From an uncultured Bacillota bacterium (GTDB lineage Bacteria; Bacillota_I; Bacilli_A; Erysipelotrichales; Coprobacillaceae): DNA of 64,000 nucleotides. The notes beneath the pieces were generated by a model, which saw only the letters and a list, made by a program, of their open reading frames with translations, did not search any database and was not told the origin of the DNA. Every line of letters begins with the position of its first letter. Positions within the stretch are counted from its first letter, which is position 1. The DNA is taken from the NCBI GenBank assembly GCA_949290865.1, contig CASETM010000100.1, positions 31,517 through 95,516 of the forward strand, given 5' to 3'. Shown piece by piece: positions 54,403 through 64,000 of this stretch. The position numbers and the translations under genes are program-made.

Positions 54403-55233
54403 TTAATCCTCATTTTTTAAAATCTCAATCAAACGCTTCATATGACATTCAAAAATAACATACATTCCAAAATAAATGGCTTCTGCACAAATCGTGATTG
54501 AAAACATAACCATAACCAGGGCTGCTAAAGGCCCATAAACGTTTGTGTAATCTACAAGAGAAAAATAAATTGAAAGCGCACCAATAATAATCTCAATCAA
54601 TGTACTAGCAATCGCTGCTCCTTTTACAGTATCTATAAAGGCAACACTTTGATCTGGAATGATCTTATATAACAGGAATAATATAACAAAAATGATAATA
54701 TATAAAAGTATGGCCTGAGCAATAAAAGCCGTGTTTTCAATAAACAGCATCTTAAAAAAAGGAAAAACAATGAGCAATGATATAACTGATAAAATAAGAA
54801 TAAATATCAATATAGTTTTTAACAGCATCAATGCTTGATCCATGATAAAAGAATATTCTTTTTCAATTGGAAACATATTTTTAGATAATTTATGTAACTG
54901 ATCAAACCCTCTGCTGGCAATAAACAATGATACCCCTAATGTAACCAGCGTTGTTAAAGAGAGCGATTTCGGCTGTAGAGACGAAACAACGATCTCTGCA
55001 TACTCTTTTGTCAGATAATGCGACAGAATATTGATCAGTGTTTCCGTTTCAAAATTAAAAATCGATGTTAAAAAAGCAATCAGTGAACAAATTGGTATGA
55101 TTGACAATATCATATAGTAAGCAAAACATATCCCTGAAGAGCCTGGAACCTTATAACGATAATCCAGCATGTAGTAGTAAAAGAAATAATAGATTTTTAA
55201 AATTCGCTGTTTAATTCTGCTGAACCAATTCAT
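54403..55233 (-). CDS. YihY/BrkB family membrane protein
   Basis: About 276 residues, six transmembrane helices. Family segments: SSGICFAYYMILSIIPICSL near residue 35 and NVYGPLAALVMVMFSITICA near 245. The name virulence factor BrkB is historical; function unknown. The ATG at 55231-55233 follows AAAAGGGG. Divergent from ddh. Confidence 0.88.
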   Translation of the reverse strand: MNWFSRIKQRILKIYYFFYYYMLDYRYKVPGSSGICFAYYMILSIIPICSLIAFLTSIFNFETETLINILSHYLTKEYAEIVVSSLQPKSLSLTTLVTLGVSLFIASRGFDQLHKLSKNMFPIEKEYSFIMDQALMLLKTILIFILILSVISLLIVFPFFKMLFIENTAFIAQAILLYIIIFVILFLLYKIIPDQSVAFIDTVKGAAIASTLIEIIIGALSIYFSLVDYTNVYGPLAALVMVMFSITICAEAIYFGMYVIFECHMKRLIEILKNED

Positions 55234-55440
55234 AAAATCAACCCCTTTTATTAAGTATAACATAAAGTAAAGACAAAATCGCAAAAATTCTCATAGCCAG
55301 TGAAAAAAACGGCAGCCAGCAGTTAGAAAAGCATTCAATCAGATCCTGGTTTCTCTTTCTTTTCTATAAAATTTTATATATTAAAAAAAGAAAATATGAT
55401 ATGATACTAAAGTAAAATGTTTTAACAAAGGAGAATGAAA

Positions 55441-56424
55441 ATGAATAAAATAAGAATTGGTATTATAGGTTATGGTAATATCGGAAAAGGTGTTGAAGCT
55501 GCCATTAAGCAAAACCCTGATTTAGAAATGGCTGGTGTATTTACCCGTCGTGATCCTTCCAGCTTAAAAATCAATACTGAAAATGGCAAGGTCTATGCAA
55601 TGAGCGACTTACCATTACATAAAGATGATATTGATGTATGTATCATTTGTGGAGGAAGTGCAACAGATTTACCAAAACAGACTCCTGAATTAGCAAAGAC
55701 GTTCAATGTTGTTGACAGTTTTGATACTCATGCGAAAATTCCAGAACATTTTGCAAATGTTGATAAAGCAGCAAAAGAAAGTGGACATGTTGGTATTATT
55801 GCTATTGGCTGGGATCCTGGAATGTTTTCATTGAATCGTCTTTATGGCAATGTCATCCTGCCAGATGGTCATGACTATACTTTCTGGGGACGAGGAGTCA
55901 GCCAGGGACATTCTGATGCCATCAGACGTGTTGAAGGTGTTCAAGATGCCAGACAATATACAGTACCAGTCGAAGCTGCTGTTGAAGCTGTAAGAAATGG
56001 TGAAAATCCTGAACTGACAACAAGACAGAAACATTTAAGAGAATGTTACGTTGTTGCTAAAGAAGGTGCTGATCTTCAGAAAATTGAACATGATATAAAA
56101 ACAATGCCTAATTATTTTGCTGAATATGATACAACTGTTACTTTTATCTCACAGGAAGAACTGGATAAAAATCATAAAGGCATTCCTCATGGTGGATTCG
56201 TTATTCGCAGCGGTGTAACTGGCGAAGGAAATAAACACATCATTGAATACAGTTTAAAACTGGATTCAAATCCTGAATTTACATCAAGTGTTCTAGTGGC
56301 TTATGCCCGTGCAGCAAAACGTCTGGCTGATGAAGGCGCTACAGGATGCAAGACCATCTTTGATATTGCTCCTGCATATTTATCACCTTGTTCAGGCGAA
56401 GACTTAAGAAAAAATCTATTATAA
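55441..56424 (+). CDS. ddh: Meso-diaminopimelate D-dehydrogenase
   Basis: 327 residues. NADPH-binding IRIGIIGYGNIGKGVEAAI, and FWGRGVSQGHSDAIRRVEGV and DARQYTVP are the signature of the enzyme that makes meso-DAP directly from tetrahydrodipicolinate. Supplies DAP for peptidoglycan and lysine. The ATG at 55441 is preferred; AAAGGAG lies 7 bases before it and only 1 base before the in-frame ATG at 55435. Single gene with its own terminator. Confidence 0.95.
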   Translation: MNKIRIGIIGYGNIGKGVEAAIKQNPDLEMAGVFTRRDPSSLKINTENGKVYAMSDLPLHKDDIDVCIICGGSATDLPKQTPELAKTFNVVDSFDTHAKIPEHFANVDKAAKESGHVGIIAIGWDPGMFSLNRLYGNVILPDGHDYTFWGRGVSQGHSDAIRRVEGVQDARQYTVPVEAAVEAVRNGENPELTTRQKHLRECYVVAKEGADLQKIEHDIKTMPNYFAEYDTTVTFISQEELDKNHKGIPHGGFVIRSGVTGEGNKHIIEYSLKLDSNPEFTSSVLVAYARAAKRLADEGATGCKTIFDIAPAYLSPCSGEDLRKNLL

Positions 56425-56435
56425 AAACCTCAAAG

Positions 56436-56466
56436 AAAAGACCTTGACAAATTCCAAGGTCTTTTT
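56436..56466 (+). terminator. ddh terminator
   Basis: AAAAGACCTTG / CAAGGTCTTTT stem with T run; also serves the convergent GH1 gene. Confidence 0.85.
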
Positions 56467-56480
56467 AAAATATGCTATTA

Positions 56481-57977
<1,497 letters not shown>

Positions 57978-58000
57978 TTATTATAACAATTTTTCTCATC

Positions 58001-58025
58001 AAAAAAAAGCAAGTTTCACTTGCTT
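58001..58025 (-). terminator. Asparaginase terminator
   Basis: GCAAGT / ACTTGC stem overlapping the stop codon with an eight-base T run on the minus strand. Confidence 0.8.
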
Positions 58026-59002
58026 TAATAGGTTTGAAAATATTTTCTGATTGTTTCAACATCCTGAGTCTTTAACAGTGACAGCATCAGTAAAACACGT
58101 GCTTTCTGTGGAGAAAGCGTATTGGCTGGAATACAAAGCTGATGAGGATCAAAAACATCATTATCATAAACAATGCCCTGTGAAATTCTTGAAGAGCGAA
58201 CAAAAACAATGCCCTGTTTCGATAAATCCTCTATTGCGGCAAGCCACTCCTGACTGTAATTGCCACTACCTGAACCAGCAATAACAATCCCTTTGTTTTC
58301 TTTTGCCAGATAATAAAGAATATCTGATGATGCTCCTGTATAGAAATAAACAATTGCAACATCAGGCAAAGTATCGATCCTGCCATTGAAGATACTGTAA
58401 ATCGTATGTTTTTTATTGGTTTTTGTATAATAATAAGCTTCATTATCCTGCATATAACCTAAACATCCTAATGATTTCTGATCAAATGCATCAATTTTAA
58501 AGTTATTGACTTTTTGAATATCTCTTCCTGAATAGATCGTATTGGAAAACAGTGCCAGAACCCCCTGATCATACGATTCATCATTGATAGCCAGACAAAT
58601 TGCCTGATACAGATTAAAAGGTCCATCGGCACTTGTTGCTGTAGCTGGACGCATTGCTCCTGTAATAATAACAGGTTTTCTGACATTGAGGGTCAAAGTC
58701 AGAAAATAGGCTGTTTCATCTAAAGTATCAGTACCATGAGTCACCACCGCCCCATCGATCGTCACATCCTGAAGAATGTTTTCAATGTCTTTTTTCAGTC
58801 TGATCCAATGATCTTTGGTCATTTCATTACTGTCAATATTCATGAGCTGATAAGTTTTTAAGACGGCAACATCATTGATTTCTGGAATCGTCTGAATAAT
58901 TGAATCAATATCGATCTCACCAGCATGATAGACAGCTGTTTTTCCCTTTTCTCCACTTCCAGCAATTGTTCCACCTGTTGCTATGATTGCTATTGTTTTC
59001 AT
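58025..59002 (-). CDS. L-asparaginase, type II-like
   Basis: About 325 residues. Both catalytic Thr motifs are present: IIATGGTIAGSGEKG and VVTHGTDTLDETAYFL; also TGAMRPATATSADGP. These are type II features, but there is no signal peptide, so the enzyme is probably cytoplasmic. Hydrolyses Asn to Asp and ammonia. The ATG at 59000-59002 is preferred to one 3 codons upstream that overlaps AAAGGAA. Confidence 0.93.
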   Translation of the reverse strand: MKTIAIIATGGTIAGSGEKGKTAVYHAGEIDIDSIIQTIPEINDVAVLKTYQLMNIDSNEMTKDHWIRLKKDIENILQDVTIDGAVVTHGTDTLDETAYFLTLTLNVRKPVIITGAMRPATATSADGPFNLYQAICLAINDESYDQGVLALFSNTIYSGRDIQKVNNFKIDAFDQKSLGCLGYMQDNEAYYYTKTNKKHTIYSIFNGRIDTLPDVAIVYFYTGASSDILYYLAKENKGIVIAGSGSGNYSQEWLAAIEDLSKQGIVFVRSSRISQGIVYDNDVFDPHQLCIPANTLSPQKARVLLMLSLLKTQDVETIRKYFQTY

Positions 59003-59069
59003 GATTTTCATTTCCTTTCTTTGTGTCTAGTATAAACGAATTGTATTTCTTTTAAAACATTTTTCCAAC

Positions 59070-59100
59070 AAAAGAAAACATCAGGAAAGATTCCTGATGT
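59070..59100 (-). terminator. pyrE terminator
   Basis: Perfect 10-bp stem ACATCAGGAA / TTCCTGATGT (59078-59100) then TTTCTTTTG on the minus strand. Confidence 0.85.
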
Positions 59101-59115
59101 AAAAATGAAAAAGTT

Positions 59116-59796
59116 TTATTTTACACCATACTGATCATAATAAGCATCAATGCGTGCTTTGATTTCATCATCAATGATCACTTTTCCATTAATTTCTTTA
59201 TTATACAGACATTCGATAACTTCCGGCATCGAAACAATTGCTGCTGTTTCAAAACCATAAAGATCTTTGACTTCATTCAACGCTGTCTTTTCACCGAGTT
59301 TTCCTTTTTCATTACGATCTAAGGAAACGATCAGGCCTTTAATTGTCACATCAGCAGCCCCTTTAACTTTTGGTACTGTTTCTTCCATTGACTTACCAGA
59401 AGTTGTTACATCTTCAATCATGATAACACGATCTCCATCTTTCAGTTCAGCTCCTAAAAAGCCTCCTTTATCAGCACCATGATCTTTCAGCTCCTTACGG
59501 TCAGAGCAGTATCTGACTTCTTTTCCATATAGCTTAGAAAAAGCAATTGCTGTTGTTACTGCCAAAGGAATTCCTTTATAGGCAGGTCCAAATAAGACAT
59601 CAAAATCCAAACCATAGTTATCATGAATTGCTTTGGCATAATATTCACCTAGTTTCATTAACTGTGTTCCATTTACATAACCACCAGCATTCATGAAAAA
59701 AGGTGATTGACGACCACTTTTTAATGTGAAATTTCCAAATTTCAATACTTCACTTTCAACCATGAATTCGATAAACTCTCTTTTATAATCTTCCAT
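59116..59796 (-). CDS. pyrE: Orotate phosphoribosyltransferase
   Basis: 226 residues. PRPP motif VIMIEDVTTSGKSMEE; FGPAYKGIPLAVTTAIAF and FTLKSGRQSPFFMNAG are typical. Makes OMP from orotate. Alone here; pyrF is 2.2 kb to the right but in a separate unit with purC between. A small reading frame with an SD lies upstream (59823-59924). Confidence 0.96.
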   Translation of the reverse strand: MEDYKREFIEFMVESEVLKFGNFTLKSGRQSPFFMNAGGYVNGTQLMKLGEYYAKAIHDNYGLDFDVLFGPAYKGIPLAVTTAIAFSKLYGKEVRYCSDRKELKDHGADKGGFLGAELKDGDRVIMIEDVTTSGKSMEETVPKVKGAADVTIKGLIVSLDRNEKGKLGEKTALNEVKDLYGFETAAIVSMPEVIECLYNKEINGKVIIDDEIKARIDAYYDQYGVK

Positions 59797-59822
59797 ATTA
59801 AAACCTCTATTTCTTATTAATT

Positions 59823-59924
59823 TTAACCTATATCTAATATACCATTTTCTTTCATTTTGTTCATTATTTTTATCATATTATTTTTATTTTTCTTCAGCAC
59901 CATGTATGTATTTAGAAATCTCAT
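59823..59924 (-). CDS. Possible 33-residue reading frame upstream of pyrE
   Basis: GGAGAG lies 6 bases before the ATG; the frame ends 26 bases before pyrE. The predicted peptide is Lys- and Asn-rich (KKNKNNMIKIMNKMKE) and could be random AT-rich sequence. A leader peptide for pyrE regulation is possible. No hairpin or attenuator was seen. Confidence 0.3.
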   Translation of the reverse strand: MRFLNTYMVLKKNKNNMIKIMNKMKENGILDIG

Positions 59925-59995
59925 TTGAATCTCTCCTGCTGTTCATGCAAACTTTATATATATGTGTTACTATATGAAATAAGAGGTGCTGTTTT

Positions 59996-60892
59996 ATGAA
60001 TACAAAACATACAAAACAAATTGTTCAAGGTGCCGCCATTGCGGCGCTGTGTGGTATTTTGTCCATACTAAACACATATACAGGTGGTTTTTTTGATCTA
60101 TTCATCTATTATTTTATAGTGATCTATATTGCCTGGTATGGCTATCAGTATCGTTTAAAAGATACTGCTCTAGTATTTTTATGCAGTTTGATTGTCGTCT
60201 TTTTCACCGGCATTCCTACTTTTATCATTCAGACTTTTGCCTATGGTCTGATTGGTATTTTTATCGGTGAAGCACTGCAAAGAAAGGTCTCAGGAACCTG
60301 GCTTTTACTGGGAACATTTGTTCTTTGCCTGCTGAATAATGTTATGATCTATACGGTATTAAGTGCTCTTTTTGAAATTGATCTGATTGGCGAAATGACC
60401 CTTTTATACAATGAACTGACACAACTCACTCATGTTGATATATCACTTCAGCTTTTTTTAAGCTTTATTCCACTGGTACTAGCAATCTTATCAGTCTTAG
60501 AAACTTATGTTATCCATTTGCTCTGCCAGCTGGTCTTTAGAAAATTAAAAATTGACTATCCGAAAAACTTTCATATATCACAGTTAAAAATGCCTTACAG
60601 TGTGGGACTGATCTTATTGGCATTTATCGGTATTGGCGTTGTTTTGCTCCGTTTTGTCAAAACAGCAAATATTTTTGGTCAGTACTGCCTGTTTATTGGA
60701 CTGATTGGTCTAATGGTTCAGGGATACGCTTTGTTGAACTATTTTGCCATAGTTAAAAATTTGAGATATTTTATTATTTTAGGTGTATTCTTGTTTTTTA
60801 TCCCATTAGGAATCTATATTTATATCATATTAGGTTTTCTGGACATATTCACACCTGTTCGTAATCACATCAAACCAGAAATAGAAGCTTAA
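59996..60892 (+). CDS. DUF2232 membrane protein (YybS-like)
   Basis: 298 residues, about eight transmembrane helices: N-terminal GAAIAALCGILSILNTYTGG, FALIFYYF-like segments, and C-terminal helices to about 280. The layout and GGFFDLFIYYFIVIYIAW region fit DUF2232/YybS. Function unknown. AGAGGTG precedes the ATG. Not next to gdpP-rplI as in Bacillus. About 70 bases of promoter-like sequence upstream. Confidence 0.78.
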   Translation: MNTKHTKQIVQGAAIAALCGILSILNTYTGGFFDLFIYYFIVIYIAWYGYQYRLKDTALVFLCSLIVVFFTGIPTFIIQTFAYGLIGIFIGEALQRKVSGTWLLLGTFVLCLLNNVMIYTVLSALFEIDLIGEMTLLYNELTQLTHVDISLQLFLSFIPLVLAILSVLETYVIHLLCQLVFRKLKIDYPKNFHISQLKMPYSVGLILLAFIGIGVVLLRFVKTANIFGQYCLFIGLIGLMVQGYALLNYFAIVKNLRYFIILGVFLFFIPLGIYIYIILGFLDIFTPVRNHIKPEIEA

Positions 60893-60919
60893 TTCTTAAA
60901 TAAGAATATAAGTTATCAA

Positions 60920-60953
60920 AAAAGATTGTCTTTTTGATAAAGGCAATCTTTTC
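60920..60953. terminator. Terminator between the DUF2232 gene and purC
   Basis: AAAAGATTG / CAATCTTTT stem with a second inner pairing CTTT/AAAG; T run to the right, A run to the left. Confidence 0.8.
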
Positions 60954-60969
60954 ATTTCATCTATTCTTT

Positions 60970-61836
60970 TTACAGCTTTTTCCCCGTCAGCAGTTCGTAA
61001 GCCTGAAGATATTTTTCGATTGTTTTGTCAACAATATCCTGAGGCAGCTGCCAGTCATGATCATTCGCTTTCAACCAGTCTCTGGCAAACTGTTTATCAA
61101 AAGATGGCTGTCCCTGTCCAGGTTTATAACCTTCAGCAGGCCAGAAACGCGAACTGTCTGGTGTAAGCATTTCATCACCTAAAACGATTTCACCGTCTTC
61201 ATTTAAACCGAATTCAAATTTAGTATCTGCAATAATGATCCCTTTCGATAAGGCATAATCTGCACATTTTTTATATAAGGCGATTGTGTAGTCTCTTAAT
61301 TTCTGAGCATATTCTTCCCCTTTTCCTGGGAAGGCTTTTTCCAGAACTTCAATACTTTTTTCATAAGAAATGTTTTCATCATGATCACCAATTTCTGCTT
61401 TGGTCGATGGTGTATAAATTGGTTCTGGCAGTTTATCAGATTCCAGCAGTCCTTCAGGCAACTGAATGCCGCATACTGTTCCATTTTCCTTGTAGCTTGC
61501 CCAGCCACTGCCAGTAATATATCCTCTGACGATACATTCAATTGGCAGCATCGTCAGTTTTTTGCACATCATCGCATTACCATCAAATTTTTCCTGCTGA
61601 AAAAATTCAGGCATTTCTTTCACATCAACAGTAATCATATGATTTTTGCAGATATCACTGGTCATATCAAACCAGAATTTTGACATTTGTGTCAAAACTG
61701 TTCCTTTTTTCTTTACATCATTTTTTAAGATAACATCAAAACAGCTAATACGATCAGTTGCGACCATGATTAAACTGTCACCATTATCGTATATTTCTCT
61801 TACTTTTCCTTCTTTGATTGGTTTCATTTCTTTCAT
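60970..61836 (-). CDS. purC: Phosphoribosylaminoimidazole-succinocarboxamide synthase (SAICAR synthase)
   Basis: About 288 residues. EGKVREIYD, VATDRISCFDV, VRGYITGSGWASY, and GDEMLTPDSSRFWPA are family motifs. Purine biosynthesis step joining CAIR and Asp. The ATG at 61834-61836 follows GAGG; a GTG one codon earlier is possible. No other pur genes here, so purine genes are dispersed. Confidence 0.96.
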   Translation of the reverse strand: MKEMKPIKEGKVREIYDNGDSLIMVATDRISCFDVILKNDVKKKGTVLTQMSKFWFDMTSDICKNHMITVDVKEMPEFFQQEKFDGNAMMCKKLTMLPIECIVRGYITGSGWASYKENGTVCGIQLPEGLLESDKLPEPIYTPSTKAEIGDHDENISYEKSIEVLEKAFPGKGEEYAQKLRDYTIALYKKCADYALSKGIIIADTKFEFGLNEDGEIVLGDEMLTPDSSRFWPAEGYKPGQGQPSFDKQFARDWLKANDHDWQLPQDIVDKTIEKYLQAYELLTGKKL

Positions 61837-61921
61837 CACATAATCCTCACTTTTTACATTAATAAGATTATATTATTTTCATCAAATAATCAATATCAAG
61901 TATTCAAAAATCCATGAATTT

Positions 61922-61950
61922 AAAAAGAACTGATGAAGATCAGTTCTTCT
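61922..61950 (-). terminator. pyrF terminator
   Basis: AAGAACTGAT / ATCAGTTCTT stem, loop GAAG, T run on the minus strand. Confidence 0.85.
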
Positions 61951-61958
61951 TTTCTCTA

Positions 61959-62669
61959 TTATTCACCTTGGAAATCCTGATAAACCTGTTTATATGTTGC
62001 TAAAGGATCAGCACTGGCTGTAATAGTTCTGCCAACAACGATATAGCTTGATGTTAATTCCTTGGCCATGGCAGGAGTAGTAACACGTTTTTGATCATTG
62101 ACACTGTCTGTAGCCAGTCTTATTCCTGGCGTTACTGTTAAAAAGTCCATTCCTAAATGATCATGAATAAGTTTTGATTCTAATGGTGAGCAGACAACAC
62201 CATCTAATCCAGCTTCTTTCGCATTTTCAGCCCATTTTAAAACGACTTCGTTCAATGGTTCATGAATCAGCAGCTGATTGTCCAAGACATCCTGATCTAA
62301 AGAAGTTAAACATGTTACAGCAATACATAATGGTCTTTTCCCACCTTGTTTTCCTTCTTCTAACCCTTGAATAGCAGCTTTCATCATTTCAATACCACCT
62401 GAAGCATGGACATTGACAATATCGACATCCAGTTTTGCCAGCTGTCTCATGGCACTTTTTACTGTATTAGGAATATCATGAAGCTTCAGATCAAGGAATA
62501 TTTTATGTCCCATGGCTTTGATCATTTTAACCATTTCGATACCTTCACCATAAAACAGTTCCATGCCTACTTTGACATATAGTTTTTCATCACCGAACTT
62601 CTTTAAAAATTCTTCAACATCATTTTTTGTTTTAAAATCCAATGCGATACAAATTCTACTTTCTTCCAT
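61959..62669 (-). CDS. pyrF: Orotidine 5'-phosphate decarboxylase
   Basis: About 236 residues. Active-site DLKLHDIPNTV with the Lys/Asp pair, YVKVGMELFYGEG, TPGIRL and VVGRTITASADP. Last step of UMP synthesis. The ATG at 62667-62669 follows GGAGG; an in-frame ATG overlapping that site is rejected. It follows the DUF3783 pair on the same strand. Confidence 0.96.
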   Translation of the reverse strand: MEESRICIALDFKTKNDVEEFLKKFGDEKLYVKVGMELFYGEGIEMVKMIKAMGHKIFLDLKLHDIPNTVKSAMRQLAKLDVDIVNVHASGGIEMMKAAIQGLEEGKQGGKRPLCIAVTCLTSLDQDVLDNQLLIHEPLNEVVLKWAENAKEAGLDGVVCSPLESKLIHDHLGMDFLTVTPGIRLATDSVNDQKRVTTPAMAKELTSSYIVVGRTITASADPLATYKQVYQDFQGE

Positions 62670-62714
62670 AATTACCTCCATTTTTTTAATTATACCAGAT
62701 TTATAATCGATATT

Positions 62715-63089
62715 CTATCGTTTCGCCGCCTTTTGTACAATTTGCTGATATTCTCTGAAAAGATCATCATACAGCCTTTCAAAAGGCCATTTAAGATTTG
62801 AACCAGTAACAGTAGCCTTTAACGGAATAAATGGGACATTGCCATTTTTAAAGTTTTTTAATAACGTATCGATCTGATCCGGAGTAAACCCCGAAAAAAC
62901 AACCATCGGCATCGCCAAAGGGCGGTTTTTTCTTTTACTGATTTTATGATTTAGCAGATCCTGAAGCCTGAGATGGATCATCTGATCACTGATTTCCATA
63001 ATTTCTATATCTAATAAGCGACATAGATCCTGAATTGTCTGATAATGATCGATTTCTTCCAGATGATAGATTAATTACTTTCTATTCAT
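62715..63089 (-). pseudogene. DUF3783-like gene interrupted by an in-frame TAA at codon 5
   Basis: From the ATG at 63087-63089 (only 2 bases after the stop of the first DUF3783 gene) the frame reads MNRK, TAA (63075-63077), then LIYHLEEIDHYQTIQDLC and on through VVFSGFTPDQ and NVPFIPLKA to the end. The part after the stop is homologous to the intact copy at 63092-63478 (VFHGFSQEQ, KIPFIPYKA). The next ATG, at 62997-62999, would give only 94 residues and lose the first 25 or so of the domain; its SD is poor. Either a nonsense mutation or a rare start codon. Confidence 0.72.
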
Positions 63090-63091
63090 GA

Positions 63092-63478
63092 TTATTTTCC
63101 AGTATGAAGAATACGACTTTCATATTCCTCTTTCACCTTGTCCAGGAAATCATGAAATGGCATTTCAATATTCTGTGATGTCGTCATGGCCTTATAGGGG
63201 ATAAATGGAATTTTGGCTCCCTGAAAAACATCCAGTACCAGTTCCATCTGTTCCTGTGAAAAGCCATGGAAAACCAGAATTTCTTCTTCTCTTGTTTTTT
63301 TATAATCTCTTTCCGCCTTTTTAAAACCATGGATACCAAAAAGATAGCCAACAGTCTGATTAAGATCTTTATTTTCGATGCCGATGACATCAACGCCAAA
63401 CTGATCAAGAATCGTTTTCATGATTTGTCCTTTTTCCTGATTCAAAAGATTAAATAGTATAACTTTTTCCTGTGCCAT
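63092..63478 (-). CDS. DUF3783 family protein
   Basis: 128 residues. EILVFHGFSQEQMELVLDVF and KIPFIPYKAMTTSQNIEMPF fit the DUF3783 family. Function unknown. The intact copy; a close tandem paralog with an early stop codon follows 2 bases after its own stop codon. GAAGGAGAA precedes the ATG. Confidence 0.82.
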   Translation of the reverse strand: MAQEKVILFNLLNQEKGQIMKTILDQFGVDVIGIENKDLNQTVGYLFGIHGFKKAERDYKKTREEEILVFHGFSQEQMELVLDVFQGAKIPFIPYKAMTTSQNIEMPFHDFLDKVKEEYESRILHTGK

Positions 63479-63494
63479 TGATATTCTCCTTCCT

Positions 63495-63523
63495 AAAAAA
63501 AACAGCTATAAATAGCTGTTTTT
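63495..63523 (-). terminator. rpsD terminator
   Basis: Perfect 11-bp stem AAAAACAGCTA / TAGCTGTTTTT with loop TAAA; T run on the minus strand. Confidence 0.85.
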
Positions 63524-63526
63524 CTA

Positions 63527-64000
63527 TTAACCAAGTCTGTTATAGTATTCTACGATAAGAGCTTCGTTAATTTCCTGATTTAATTCAGATCTTTCAGGTA
63601 AACGTGTTAATTTACCAGTTAATTTAGTTGTATCAACTTCAACGAATGCTGGAGTAGCAACTCTGTTTTCTAATGCTTCTTTGATAACAGCTAAATTTTT
63701 TGATTTTTCTCTAACTTCAATAACATCACCAACACTAACTCTAAATGATGGAATATCTGCTTTCACTCCGTTAACTAAGAAATGTCCATGATTAACTAAT
63801 TGTCTAGCCTGTCTTCTTGTAGAAGCAAAACCTAATCTGTAAACAACATTGTCTAATCTTCTTTCCAGTAAAGTTAAGAAGTTATAACCATGAATCCCTT
63901 CTAATTTACCTGCCTGTTTAAATGTGTTGTGGAATTGTTTTTCATTAACTCCATACATATGTCTTACTTTTTGTTTTTCTGCTAACTGTAATCCATATTC
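63527..64000 (-). CDS. rpsD: 30S ribosomal protein S4 (5' end missing)
   Basis: The C-terminal 157 codons of S4; the frame is open to the right edge, where [17 protein letters not shown] continues the family sequence. [27 protein letters not shown] is the S4 RNA-binding domain. 16S rRNA-binding primary assembly protein; free S4 in Firmicutes represses its own mRNA through a leader that lies outside the window. Ends in a strong terminator. Confidence 0.96.
   Translation of the reverse strand, partial: EYGLQLAEKQKVRHMYGVNEKQFHNTFKQAGKLEGIHGYNFLTLLERRLDNVVYRLGFASTRRQARQLVNHGHFLVNGVKADIPSFRVSVGDVIEVREKSKNLAVIKEALENRVATPAFVEVDTTKLTGKLTRLPERSELNQEINEALIVEYYNRLG

Overview
This 64 kb window is an ordinary-looking chromosomal segment of a low-GC Gram-positive bacterium (Bacillota). 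AT-rich codons, AGGAGG-type ribosome binding sites, TTGACA/TATAAT promoters and hairpin-plus-T-run terminators all fit. The gene content (dpaA, dpaB, spoIIIE, a possible sirA) indicates a spore former or recent descendant of one. The simple gut-type sugar genes (GH1, GH2, GH4), DAP dehydrogenase and YitT paralogs suggest an Erysipelotrichia/Coprobacillaceae-like anaerobe; that placement is inference. No insertion sequence, prophage, CRISPR array, tRNA or rRNA gene was seen.

Layout. 1-3.2 kb: parE-parC (topoisomerase IV, minus) divergent from plsY, as in Bacillus. 3.3-7.1 kb: ynzC, tkt, a SirA-position gene and yneF keep the Bacillus ynzC-tkt-yneE-yneF order, with a probable 6S RNA gene directly in front of ynzC. 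7.1-15.5 kb: the dpaA-dpaB-rnjB-spoIIIE-yfmF-yfmH block, again Bacillus-like; the RNase J copy lacks several metal ligands and DpaA is short. 15.6-20.2 kb: coaBC-coaX (coenzyme A synthesis) among small membrane and LUD-domain genes. 20.2-25.6 kb: metal homeostasis: feoA-feoB, then an ArsR/SmtB-type regulator with its own operator and a histidine-rich P1B ATPase. 25.6-36.9 kb: isochorismatase-family hydrolase, ilvE, an unannotated 49-residue cationic peptide gene, citrate synthase, a P-type ATPase followed by a SIR2-domain gene, an HD protein, free Met-R-sulfoxide reductase, a TetM/EF-G-like GTPase fused to a YacP/Rae1-like NYN nuclease domain, and tcdA. 37-50 kb: sugar-related genes (GH4, two PfkB kinases, GH2, a decayed GH1 pseudogene), adk, an L,D-transpeptidase, and two YitT transporters. 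50-64 kb: GNAT, a MacB-type ABC fusion, BrkB/YihY, ddh, GH1, asparaginase, the unlinked pyrimidine/purine genes pyrE, purC and pyrF, a tandem DUF3783 pair whose second copy carries an early stop codon, and the start-truncated end of rpsD.

How it works together. Most units are one to three genes separated by clear terminators, so the window is a series of small independent operons. The most unusual items are the GTPase-NYN fusion (a possible ribosome-acting mRNA cleavage factor), the 6S RNA whose terminator abuts the ynzC ribosome binding site, the 49-residue peptide unit, the SIR2 gene behind a P-type ATPase, and the interrupted DUF3783 copy. Protein family calls come from motif recognition by eye; no database search or folding program was run.
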